Below, in pieces: positions 39,169-48,492 of a stretch of DNA of 64,000 bases (the stretch's first letter is position 1; every line of letters begins with the position of its first letter). The stretch is from NCBI GenBank assembly GCA_029261215.1, contig JAJDBT010000073.1:20558-84557 (forward strand), read 5' to 3'. The notes under the pieces are model-generated. The model was not told where the DNA came from and ran no database searches. It saw nothing but the letters and a program-made list of their open reading frames with translations. This DNA comes from Nitrospirota bacterium (GTDB taxonomy: Bacteria; Nitrospirota; Nitrospiria; SBBL01; JAADHI01). A program made the translations under genes and the position numbers.

Positions 39169-39966
39169 CTATTCCAAGCCAACACGCACAACAAAAATAT
39201 GACAGGAAGAACCCATAAACCCTGACATTTTTTTTCTTGTGGCTATAGACAAGCTGCTAAACAATCCATAACCCGTATAAAAAAGCCCGTGCTTACAAAT
39301 AGTACAGAGATCAAATCCATTTTTTTTTAAAAAAGCCAACCAACGAAACTGGCTAAAATAATACAGTTCTGAGATTGCATTGGGGTACACGCCATGCGGC
39401 CCCGCAATCAAGATCTGTTTCACAAGAGCAAAGACCGTCCGCTCTCGCACGATGTCCTGAAATGAACACTTGGCCTCTTTACCCATTCTCTCGACTCTTC
39501 CCCTTAATAGGCACTTCAAGAGATAAATATAGTGCGTAACGCTGGTCCAAAACCGCCACGTCGCACTTGGTAAAATATGGATCATTGTGCCCTTGGGTTT
39601 TAATACTCGGCGAATTTCTTCAAAGAGTGCCACCGGAGATTCGACGTGCTCCAATACATTTGATGAAAAAACAAGGTCGAAAGATTCATCAGCAAACGGG
39701 ATGTTCTGTCCATCATATGTTTTGACATCAAAGTATGTTTTTTCAGAATCAGCTCTCTCATCAAGGTCAATTGAGAAGACCTCACACCCGTAAGATGTGA
39801 TGAGACTGGCCTGATATCCACTCCCGCCACCAATCTCTAAAACACGCATACTTGGACGAAACCATTCCCTGACACACTCAATTTCAAACTTCCGTAACCC
39901 TTGTAAATGCTGTTCAAGATCCACATCGAAACCCCTAATGGATGCAAATGACAAATTATGCTTCAA
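39169..39966 (-). CDS. SAM-dependent methyltransferase
   Basis: VLEIGGGSGYQASLI, FDLVFSSNVLEHVESP. Confidence 0.85.
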   Translation of the reverse strand: MKHNLSFASIRGFDVDLEQHLQGLRKFEIECVREWFRPSMRVLEIGGGSGYQASLITSYGCEVFSIDLDERADSEKTYFDVKTYDGQNIPFADESFDLVFSSNVLEHVESPVALFEEIRRVLKPKGTMIHILPSATWRFWTSVTHYIYLLKCLLRGRVERMGKEAKCSFQDIVRERTVFALVKQILIAGPHGVYPNAISELYYFSQFRWLAFLKKNGFDLCTICKHGLFYTGYGLFSSLSIATRKKMSGFMGSSCHIFVVRVGLE

Positions 39967-40052
39967 AGCCTCGAAATACTAAAAAAGCAAAGCCCTTGTC
40001 TTGTTAAATCAATGTTACACCATATTTGCCGGTCATGGTTGAAACTGAAGGA

Positions 40053-41237
40053 TCAGAGAGATAGATAAGAAGAATGGAGCTTCACGATATGTTCCTTCCA
40101 ATTAAAAGACAGGTGTTCTCTTGCTTTCTCAGTAGACACTTTAATCTCAGTTAAAAAATTTTCATCAACAAGCATTCGTTCAAGTTTATCAGAAAAACTA
40201 TTTACATCCAGTGGGTCAAATAGGAGTTTCTCATCCTCTAAAACCTCCCTATTTTCGGGAGTATCGCTTCCAAGGCTAGAAATCCCACAGGCCAATGCTT
40301 CCAATAAAGCGTTGGAACATCCTTCGTGCTTTGATGGAAGCACAAATAAATCTGAAGCCTTAAGAAAACTTAAAACATCTTCTTGCCAGCCCGTAAAGAT
40401 TATTCTTGCGTTACTCGCGACTTCATTTGCCAATTTTTCCAGTTTTTGTTTTTCTGCACCATCGCCGACGATGAGCAAGAGTAGCGGCTCTTTAAGATCA
40501 GAGGTCGCACGAATTAAAAAATCGACATTTTTCCTAGAATCAAGAACTCCCACCGTAATAACGACAAAAATCTCTTCGTCCAATGTGAGTTTTTTACGGT
40601 AATCCTTTTTGCTTAAAATATCCTGAGACAGATCCTCGATGTGATTAGAAAGGACTGTAATTTTGTCTTTACGAATTTTATGACGAAGAGAGATTATTGT
40701 CTTTAGGTGATGATTTACAGTGATAATTTGGTCTGATAATTCAAACCCTATCTTTGATAAAAATTCCTCAAAAAACAAAATAAATACGGGACGCCCCAAA
40801 CTTTCTCCCACTTTAAAGCCATCTGCGCGGACAAAAATCATAATCGGTTTTTGAAGTAATAGCTTTAAAAAAATCGCTAAAAAACCATAGACCCCACCAA
40901 AGACAGAAACAAGATCGATTTTTTCACGACGACCCACAATAAGTAAATAAAATGGCGTAATACAAATAAAATATAACCAAAAAAAAAGACCTTCTTTTTT
41001 GTTAAACGGCGTCCACAGGATGTGTTGTTTCACCTCGGAATTCAATTTCGGGTAAGGCTCCGTGCTTATGTAATGAATTTTTGCCCCTTCCGCGAGCAAG
41101 GCATCAAACATCATGTACAAACGCTTACAAAAGCCACCAGGTTTATGCTTGTAATAAACCGACAAGATTTTTTTGCCTTTAAGGCTCCCCTTTCCTTCAT
41201 CTGCGGTTTCAAGGGTATTCACCTTATTTTTTATCAT
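40053..41237 (-). CDS. Glycosyltransferase (GT4)
   Basis: VGVLDSRKNVDFLIRA, LLIVGDGAEKQKLE, LFVLPSKHEGCSNALLEALACG. Confidence 0.88.
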   Translation of the reverse strand: MIKNKVNTLETADEGKGSLKGKKILSVYYKHKPGGFCKRLYMMFDALLAEGAKIHYISTEPYPKLNSEVKQHILWTPFNKKEGLFFWLYFICITPFYLLIVGRREKIDLVSVFGGVYGFLAIFLKLLLQKPIMIFVRADGFKVGESLGRPVFILFFEEFLSKIGFELSDQIITVNHHLKTIISLRHKIRKDKITVLSNHIEDLSQDILSKKDYRKKLTLDEEIFVVITVGVLDSRKNVDFLIRATSDLKEPLLLLIVGDGAEKQKLEKLANEVASNARIIFTGWQEDVLSFLKASDLFVLPSKHEGCSNALLEALACGISSLGSDTPENREVLEDEKLLFDPLDVNSFSDKLERMLVDENFLTEIKVSTEKAREHLSFNWKEHIVKLHSSYLSL

Positions 41238-43104
41238 AGACCTCGTCCGCCCAAAAACGAAAAACCAGTAACAACCAGAGTTTTACACTATGATCGCGCA
41301 GGTCACGTTGATGCTCATGATGCAAAGATGCAATGTAGTTTGTGTTAAAGAGTCCTAATTTATCCGGTTTTAATAAGAGCGTTTCAACAAGCGGTTTGAG
41401 CTCTTTTTTAAACAAAGTCCCAAGTGGAAGCATGAAACCATGTTTTTTCCGTTGAACGATTTCCTTGGGTAATGAATGTTGAAAGGTTTTCTTTAGAATA
41501 TATTTTGTTTCCAAACCCTTTAATTTAAGGTCAATCGGCATTTTTAAAACGGATTCGATCACGTCTTGATCCAAAAAAGGCGAGCGCACCTCCAAACCAT
41601 GGGCCATGCTCATACGATCCACCTTCACTAGAATATCGTCCGGCAGGTAACTGTTAAAATCTGTCCACATCATCTGGGACAAGGCGTCAAGATTGGAAAA
41701 CCGCTCAGACAGTTCTTGCATTTGATCCCGGCTATTCTTTTCCAACTTCAGTTGAATATGAGGATTAAAAAGTTGCCTCAAATCATCGTCTGTAAAAGCC
41801 TGTGGCAGTACGTTATTTGGGTTTTCTTCGAGCCGCCTTGAAAACTGAATAAACAGCCTCAGTTGCTTCACATAACTGTCCGCATAATACGCGGTGCCTT
41901 CTCGAAGCCTGTCTGCCAGTCTCTCCACCCATTTTTTTCGAATAAATTGAGGCAGTCGCCAATAATGGCTTAAGAGCTTTCTCCCCACATAGCGACGATA
42001 GCCACAAAAAATTTCATCACTGCCATCGCCAGAAAGAGCCACAGTCACTGATTGGCGTGTCATTTTGGATAATTGATACACCGCAATGGCAGATGCGTCT
42101 CCAAAAGGTTGATCAAATTGGGCAATAATTTCGGGTAAATGCTGCAATAAATCCAGATGGAGGGTTTCATGGTGATGGTCTGTATTAAAAAATTCCGCAA
42201 CCTGCTTTGCGTAGGGGGTTTCATCGTAACTGTCATCAGAAAATCCGATGGAAAAGGTTTTAAGATCTTTAACCTGCAGCTTCCGCATCAAACTCACGAT
42301 AATTGAGGAATCGAGACCACCACTCAAAAAAGCGCCTAGGGGCACATCACTCACCAGTCGTATTTTGACCGCTTCTTCTAACTTTTCATGTAATATTTCC
42401 CGGCAAACGGCTTCGGATACTTTCCCCACTTCAGGGTGTGGGATCGACCAGTATGACTGTATTTTTGTGCCTTTTTCGTCCACAGAGAGTACCTGTGCTG
42501 GCGGCACAGACTGAATCCCTTCAAAAATCGTTTCTGTTCCTGGAATAAATTGATATTTAAAAAAAAGTCCCAAGGAAGAAAAATTAAGATTGGGTTTCAG
42601 ACCAACCGCCAATAAAGATTTTATTTCTGAAGCGAAATATAAACGGTCTCCCTCAAAAATATAATAAAGCGGTTTTTTCCCAACAATGTCTCGGCCTAAA
42701 AAGAGCTTCTTCCGGCCTGAATCCCACAGGGCAAACGCAAACATGCCTCGAAACCGCTTGATACAATCAATGCCTTCTTCTTCATAAAGATGGACGATTA
42801 CCTCCGTATCAGAGCGCGTGGAGAAGACATGTCCTTTTTTTAAGAGTGCATCTCTGATTTCCTGAAAATTGTATATTTCTCCGTTGCACACCACCGCAAT
42901 GGATTGATCTTCATTAAAAATGGGTTGTGCGCCGCCTGCCACATCAATGACCGCAAGCCGTGCATGACCCAATGCAATCGGCCCTTCAACATACGAACCC
43001 GTGCCATCAGGGCCACGATGTGTCAGCCGAGCCGTCATATTGATCACATCTCGCTGATCAACGGGTTTTCCCTTCAGGTCAAAAATACCTGCTATGCCAC
43101 ACAT
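41224..43104 (-). CDS. asnB: Asparagine synthase (glutamine-hydrolysing)-like amidotransferase
   Basis: MCGIAGIFD N-terminus and SDVPLGAFLSGGLDSSIIV ATP-binding motif. Confidence 0.9.
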   Translation of the reverse strand: MCGIAGIFDLKGKPVDQRDVINMTARLTHRGPDGTGSYVEGPIALGHARLAVIDVAGGAQPIFNEDQSIAVVCNGEIYNFQEIRDALLKKGHVFSTRSDTEVIVHLYEEEGIDCIKRFRGMFAFALWDSGRKKLFLGRDIVGKKPLYYIFEGDRLYFASEIKSLLAVGLKPNLNFSSLGLFFKYQFIPGTETIFEGIQSVPPAQVLSVDEKGTKIQSYWSIPHPEVGKVSEAVCREILHEKLEEAVKIRLVSDVPLGAFLSGGLDSSIIVSLMRKLQVKDLKTFSIGFSDDSYDETPYAKQVAEFFNTDHHHETLHLDLLQHLPEIIAQFDQPFGDASAIAVYQLSKMTRQSVTVALSGDGSDEIFCGYRRYVGRKLLSHYWRLPQFIRKKWVERLADRLREGTAYYADSYVKQLRLFIQFSRRLEENPNNVLPQAFTDDDLRQLFNPHIQLKLEKNSRDQMQELSERFSNLDALSQMMWTDFNSYLPDDILVKVDRMSMAHGLEVRSPFLDQDVIESVLKMPIDLKLKGLETKYILKKTFQHSLPKEIVQRKKHGFMLPLGTLFKKELKPLVETLLLKPDKLGLFNTNYIASLHHEHQRDLRDHSVKLWLLLVFRFWADEVYDKK

Positions 43105-44264
43105 ACTTTCTGGTAAACCTCCAAATACTGTCGAGCCGAATCATCCCAGCTCAGGTTCATTGAAACAATATTTCGATAAGCATTCTGACCCATCTTTCGC
43201 CGACCTTCCGGGTTTTGAATGATTTCCAATAGTTTTTTCGCTAAACCCTCGATATCTCCTGGTTCCACCAGAAACCCGGTCTCTCCTTCCTTAACAACTT
43301 CTCGCAGACCTGGAAGCCTAGACGCCACTACAGGCAACCCCGAAGCCATCGCTTCTAAAACAACGTTTGAGATGCCTTCTGAAAAACTCGGCAACACAAG
43401 ACAATCCGACTCGTGCATCAAGGCCTGCACTTCATCATGAGGTTTGATTCCGAGAAACGTCACAAAGTGATCGAGATTTTTTTTCTGAATCAGCAAGCTT
43501 AAAATATCCAAATCTTCTCCGTCTCCAACAATAGACAAAGAAAAATTGTTTTCAATTTTAAAAAAAGAAGCGAGGGCTTCAATTAAAATATGAACGCCTT
43601 TACCAGAGACCAAATTTCCCACAAAAATAAACCGGCATTTTTTTGAGAAATGACTACCTTTATTGATTCTATTTAAGCCTACCCCATTTTTTATCGCACT
43701 GACCAAAACATTAGAAATGCCTTGCCCAATGACCCAGTCTTTCATCTCCTGATTTACGGTCGTAATGAAGGACGCCCGTCGAAGGACAGACAGTGCAAGC
43801 CAGTAGGCCCATTTGTTCCTTTTAGCCTGAAGGACATCACTCCCCCGTAAGGTGAGGACAAAAGGCGTGCCACGCACTGCCTTCACGATTGATGCAATTA
43901 CTCCAGAATAAAGCCATTGCGCATGAATAAGATCCGCATTTTTCGAAACAGACAAGGTCTTCATCAAAAAACGTATCATAAAAAAAGGGATAATAAGATA
44001 AAGACTAGGATTTCTCTTTAAATTTGAAGGGATTCCCCCTGGGCCATAAGAAATTTTCTGAAATGATTTAGGAATAAAATAACAAAACCGATGTACCACA
44101 CTCCTTTCCATCGTCTCTTTAAGAACTGTTTCACTGTCCGCAGGAGCAACAACGTCAACTTCCAGGTTTATGGAAGTTAATGACTGGCAAAGCCGAAAAA
44201 CAAACAAACCCGAATAATCACCTTTAAATCGTGGAAAAGATGTGGTGATCACACATATCTTCAT
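43092..44264 (-). CDS. Glycosyltransferase (GT4)
   Basis: FVGNLVSGKGVHILIEAL, LVLPSFSEGISNVVLEAMASGLPVV; start MKICVITTSFPRF. Confidence 0.88.
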   Translation of the reverse strand: MKICVITTSFPRFKGDYSGLFVFRLCQSLTSINLEVDVVAPADSETVLKETMERSVVHRFCYFIPKSFQKISYGPGGIPSNLKRNPSLYLIIPFFMIRFLMKTLSVSKNADLIHAQWLYSGVIASIVKAVRGTPFVLTLRGSDVLQAKRNKWAYWLALSVLRRASFITTVNQEMKDWVIGQGISNVLVSAIKNGVGLNRINKGSHFSKKCRFIFVGNLVSGKGVHILIEALASFFKIENNFSLSIVGDGEDLDILSLLIQKKNLDHFVTFLGIKPHDEVQALMHESDCLVLPSFSEGISNVVLEAMASGLPVVASRLPGLREVVKEGETGFLVEPGDIEGLAKKLLEIIQNPEGRRKMGQNAYRNIVSMNLSWDDSARQYLEVYQKVCVA

Positions 44265-44272
44265 TTGTCCTC

Positions 44273-45235
44273 TTATCGGAGGTGCTTGTTGTATTCCATG
44301 TCGAACCACATGGCAAAGAAGAGAGATTGCAATCCAGAAATTAAAAGAAAAGCAGCAAACAAGGCGCTCGTTGCAGTCACGCCAGCCCCCATCAAACGTA
44401 AACCCACTAGATACAAACCGAATAAAAACCCTGTAGGAGTCAGAGCAATGCCAAGAAAATAAAAAAAGACAAGGGGGTGAAAATCACGGATGATGTATTT
44501 GTTCACCATCCTTCCAACAAACCCCTTACATAACAACCAACTGATCTTTGGGATTACATTAAGTAGGCGAATCCCGGACTTTTCACCAATGTTATAAATT
44601 GGACGAATTGAGACATCTTTCACTCTAAAGTTATTAATGTTTAATTTGATGAGTAAATCATTCGGCATCCCATAACGCGCATAGATCCCATCCAGGTGAA
44701 TCGTCTGCAAAGCAATGAGAGAAATAGCCGTGTAGCCAGATTGAGAATCTGCGATATTCCAATACCCTGAAGCAACTTTTGTGAGAAGAGATAAGACAGA
44801 ATTACCCAAGTAACGGTAATGCGGAATCATCTCCCAGGATTCCCCTCGAAAAAGTCGATTCCCTTTTACATAATCCGCGCGATCCTCAATCACCGGAGAA
44901 ACAATCCGCTCCAAGTCAGCCGGGTCCATCTGCGCATCCCCTGCCATCACGGCGACGGCGTCGACCTTCTCATCCATAGCCTTTTTATACCCGCTGACAA
45001 TGGCTCGCCCCACACCTTCGTTTTTTTTATGCTGGATGAGCATCAGACGGTCTGGCATTTTAGTGATATATTTTTTGACAATTTCTACTGTTTCATCGTC
45101 ACTCATATCATCCACAACAAAAATACGGTCGACAAACAGGGGCATCGTCTCCAAGACCTGTGCGATTAACCGCATCTCATTGTGTGCGGGCACAACGACC
45201 CCAACCCGTTTGTTTTGAAGCATATTAAGACTCAC
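44273..45235 (-). CDS. Glycosyltransferase family 2
   Basis: VVVPAHNEMRLIAQVLETMP, RIFVVDDMSDDETVEIV; C-terminal TM helices. Confidence 0.88.
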   Translation of the reverse strand: MSLNMLQNKRVGVVVPAHNEMRLIAQVLETMPLFVDRIFVVDDMSDDETVEIVKKYITKMPDRLMLIQHKKNEGVGRAIVSGYKKAMDEKVDAVAVMAGDAQMDPADLERIVSPVIEDRADYVKGNRLFRGESWEMIPHYRYLGNSVLSLLTKVASGYWNIADSQSGYTAISLIALQTIHLDGIYARYGMPNDLLIKLNINNFRVKDVSIRPIYNIGEKSGIRLLNVIPKISWLLCKGFVGRMVNKYIIRDFHPLVFFYFLGIALTPTGFLFGLYLVGLRLMGAGVTATSALFAAFLLISGLQSLFFAMWFDMEYNKHLR

Positions 45236-47348
45236 TCATCAATAACATCACCTGGTCTTTTGCTTCCTGATCATCCGGGTTGAGTTTTAAGACCTCTTTA
45301 AAATAATGGAGGCTTTGTTTTTTATCCCCGGCGTCCATATATATTTCCCCAAATAAGAACAAAGCCCTTAGATGATTTGGATGAAGTTTCAGTACCGTCT
45401 TTAAGTATAACGCTGAGTCTTCATTTTTACCATTATGGTAGTACAAGAGTGCTAAGTTTAAATACGCCATGTAGTCTCTCGGCTTCAAAGTGATTGATTT
45501 CAAGAATGACGCCTCAGCCAGTTTATATTCCTCTAAATTGGCCTGAGCGCTGCCCAAAGCATTTAAATAAGTCGAATCATTTGGCATGAGTAGTGTGGCC
45601 CAGTGAAAATGATCTCGTGCAATTTTATATGCTTGCCGAGACATAAAAAAACTTCCAAGCCCAGAGAAAACTTCGGCAAACAAGAGCCGTTCTTCACGAT
45701 CTTCTGAAATTTCATCGAATTGAATTTGAGACCCTAAATTTTCAAGATACCGTTGCACCTGTTGCCCATTTAGTTCCGGAGGATATTCCTCCAATTTCAG
45801 AAAAAATCCATCGGGAGTTAAGTATTTTTCCACCAAATAATCCTGCATGCCTGCAGTCTCCCAGTATATTGGGTATGCGTGGACATTTTCGGATAAAAAG
45901 GCCGAACCAAATGATTTTGAGGAAGAGGAGGCCACCGGAATAACAATGTCCTGAAATTTGGACTGCTCCAGTCTTGAGAAAAAATCTGGAGACAAAAAAC
46001 TACTTAGACTTACGATTGAAACATCAGGACGATGTCCTTCAGCTTGCTGCAAATAACTCAACATAAACCAGGTCAAAGTCGAAATCACAATGGCATTGGG
46101 TGGAAGATCATTCAAAATGTTCCTAGTGACCGACCTTGTTTTCCAATAGTCCGAACTGCGATTTTCTTTGAAGTGGCCAGAAAAAAGAACGAGCATTTGA
46201 AGAACAATCAGTCCAACAAACACCCGAATGTATGTGGAGGAAATTTGTTTGCGTTCAAAAAATGTTATCACTGAAATATAAGAGGCCCAAAACCCGACGC
46301 CCACAAATATATCAAAAATCAAAAAATTGGAAAGAAAGGCAGACGTTTCCCCCCAGTATCGAATAAAAAACAAAAACGGCGGAAAAAACAATAACGATAA
46401 AAATAGAAGCAGTCTTTTCTCTTTTCTATAAAAAAGATAAAAAAAACCTATAAATCCAATGAAAATACCTAACCATGAAAAGTCTTCGACATAAAAGCGG
46501 GCATACATTGAAAGCTGTTGAGGCATCACACTCTCTGGCACCATGAAATGATAAGACGCATCTTTACGGTCACTGGTGTGAACTAAAAGGTTCTCTATGG
46601 TCTCGGGGTTTCCCCAATCATAGTATGGATTTTGTGCTGAACGAATCGGCAGGTAAAGGTAAACAGAAAAACCAATCAAAAAAAGGAAAGAGAGTGTTGT
46701 GTAAACTTTGAGTGTATTTAATACAGAGTGTCTTAACCACCCAAAATAAACCCACAAAAACAAGAAAGGCAGATATAAAATTAAAATCGCATGTGCACCT
46801 AAACTTAATCCGAATAAAAATAAAAGGACAGAAAACCACCTAAAAATCTTAATGTCGTGATCTCCGTTGGATTCAGAGCGAATCTTCTCCACTTTCAAAA
46901 ATATAAAAATAAACAGAACAGTAAAAAAATGTTGTAAAGTGTAAACCTCTGGAACGGTTGAATTTTCCCTCAAGGAATTTGAAAATGAGAACACCAATGT
47001 TGCCATGAATGCGATAATAGGCATCGATTTTTGATGGATATATTTTTCGGAATCAGTCGAGAGGCGATCTAAAATAAAAAAGATTACATGGTAAGTAAGA
47101 AGCGAAATAAGTGCGCCAAAAAATGAAGAAACTAACGTTACTTTAAAAGCGATACTTCCCAAAGGAAAAAAAGTAAAGAGTTTTGCAACAATGGCATATA
47201 AGGGGGAACCCGCAGGATGCGCAATATCGACCAAAAACCCGATGGCCTGAAACTCAGGGGCATCCCGCCAATATATTGAGGGGAGTGCTGTAAATAAATA
47301 AAGTGAAAAGGAAGTAAAGAAAATAAAAAGCGGGAACAGGGTGGGCAT
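45225..47348 (-). CDS. DUF2723 (GT-C-like) membrane protein with C-terminal TPRs
   Basis: IYWRDAPEFQAIGFLVDIAHPAGSPLYAIVAKLFTFFPLGSIAFKVTLVSS matches the DUF2723 N-terminal pattern; multi-TM; TPR tail. Confidence 0.82.
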   Translation of the reverse strand: MPTLFPLFIFFTSFSLYLFTALPSIYWRDAPEFQAIGFLVDIAHPAGSPLYAIVAKLFTFFPLGSIAFKVTLVSSFFGALISLLTYHVIFFILDRLSTDSEKYIHQKSMPIIAFMATLVFSFSNSLRENSTVPEVYTLQHFFTVLFIFIFLKVEKIRSESNGDHDIKIFRWFSVLLFLFGLSLGAHAILILYLPFLFLWVYFGWLRHSVLNTLKVYTTLSFLFLIGFSVYLYLPIRSAQNPYYDWGNPETIENLLVHTSDRKDASYHFMVPESVMPQQLSMYARFYVEDFSWLGIFIGFIGFFYLFYRKEKRLLLFLSLLFFPPFLFFIRYWGETSAFLSNFLIFDIFVGVGFWASYISVITFFERKQISSTYIRVFVGLIVLQMLVLFSGHFKENRSSDYWKTRSVTRNILNDLPPNAIVISTLTWFMLSYLQQAEGHRPDVSIVSLSSFLSPDFFSRLEQSKFQDIVIPVASSSSKSFGSAFLSENVHAYPIYWETAGMQDYLVEKYLTPDGFFLKLEEYPPELNGQQVQRYLENLGSQIQFDEISEDREERLLFAEVFSGLGSFFMSRQAYKIARDHFHWATLLMPNDSTYLNALGSAQANLEEYKLAEASFLKSITLKPRDYMAYLNLALLYYHNGKNEDSALYLKTVLKLHPNHLRALFLFGEIYMDAGDKKQSLHYFKEVLKLNPDDQEAKDQVMLLMSES

Positions 47349-47378
47349 TATGGAAATCCGTCTCCATGAAATTATATA

Positions 47379-47424
47379 AAAACAAGGGGGAAAGAGATTG
47401 TTCTATCTCTTTCCCCCTTGTTTT
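47379..47424 (-). terminator. Strong intrinsic terminator downstream of pilin gene 1
   Basis: Perfect 20-bp inverted repeat AAAACAAGGGGGAAAGAGAT-TGTTCT-ATCTCTTTCCCCCTTGTTTT; T-rich tail on minus strand. Confidence 0.9.
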
Positions 47425-47433
47425 TATCGAATC

Positions 47434-47844
47434 CTAATTAGTGAAGCTCGTATTATCAACATCTCTCAAATCCCGACCTTGAGAAATTCTCCATTCGTCA
47501 CCAATTACGCGACCGCCAGTCCCCAAAGCCCGGGCTGTAAATTGGGTTGCGTTAATTGCGGTTAGGGAATAAGCATATCGGGGTGTCCCAGAGGTTGTAA
47601 AACCAATTGTAGCCAGACCCGCCCCTGTGTAACCATTGACACTTTCCGCTGAATACGCAGTCAAATTGGTATAAATTGCCCCCAGGTTGGCCTTGGCTTC
47701 AGCCTGCTGAGACTTTGCTTGATAATTTAAAAAGTTAGGAATTGCGATGGCTGCCAAAATACCGACAATGGCCACCACGATCATCAACTCAATCAAAGTA
47801 AAACCTTTATTTTCATTCATTTTATTAAACATAACACCCTCCAT
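47434..47844 (-). CDS. Type IV pilin-like protein (pilin 1)
   Basis: [48 protein letters not shown] prepilin signature. Confidence 0.92.
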   Translation of the reverse strand: MEGVMFNKMNENKGFTLIELMIVVAIVGILAAIAIPNFLNYQAKSQQAEAKANLGAIYTNLTAYSAESVNGYTGAGLATIGFTTSGTPRYAYSLTAINATQFTARALGTGGRVIGDEWRISQGRDLRDVDNTSFTN

Positions 47845-47911
47845 TGAAATTGCAATCTTTATAGAAAAACATTCTTAACCACATGGACGACTGAATCACA
47901 CCAAAGACTAT

Positions 47912-47928
47912 ATGCAGATTAAATGCCA
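47912..47928 (-). promoter_or_regulatory. sigma54 (-24/-12) promoter candidate for pilin 1
   Basis: Minus strand TGGCATTTAATCTGCAT; GG-10 nt-GC spacing. Confidence 0.6.
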
Positions 47929-48004
47929 GAAGAAAAACAAATAAATAAGGCTTTATTTTCAATATGTTAAGAAATTGTATTAGAGAATGATTCTAGTGAT
48001 TCGA

Positions 48005-48031
48005 TAAAAAAGGCCATTTTTAGTAATGGCC
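48005..48031 (-). terminator. Intrinsic terminator downstream of pilin 2
   Basis: Minus strand GGCCATT-ACTAAA-AATGGCC-TTTTTT. Confidence 0.8.
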
Positions 48032-48059
48032 AATGACATTTTTTGTCAAAAACGAATGT

Positions 48060-48449
48060 TTAACGATGATAACTCTGTGGATCTGTATCTTTTATTTCTC
48101 GGTCCTGATCGATTTCCCAGACATCTCCAACAACTTGTCCGGACACCCCTATTGCTCCGCCTAAAAAACGATTGGTCATTACAATGCTTAGCGTATAGGT
48201 ATAGTATGATCTGCCATCTGTTGAAAATCCGATATTTTTAAGCGTCGCACCCTCAAAACCCTTTAATTCCTTTGGAGCCGTATAAGCCAGCATACCGACA
48301 TAAATGGCACTTAAGTTTGTTCTTGCTTCAACCTGCTGAGATTTTGCGAGATAATTAAAATATTTTGGGATTGCCAGACTTGCCAGAATGCCGATGATCG
48401 TAATGACAACAAGAAGCTCTATGAGGGTAAAGCCATCTGAGTTTTTCAT
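48060..48449 (-). CDS. Type IV pilin-like protein (pilin 2)
   Basis: DGFTLIELLVVITIIGILASLAIPKYFNYLAKSQQVEARTNLSAIYVG; paralogous to pilin 1. Confidence 0.9.
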   Translation of the reverse strand: MKNSDGFTLIELLVVITIIGILASLAIPKYFNYLAKSQQVEARTNLSAIYVGMLAYTAPKELKGFEGATLKNIGFSTDGRSYYTYTLSIVMTNRFLGGAIGVSGQVVGDVWEIDQDREIKDTDPQSYHR

Positions 48450-48492
48450 TTGAATTTAGTGGAATGTGAAAGAGGACAACTTGTGTCAGAGA

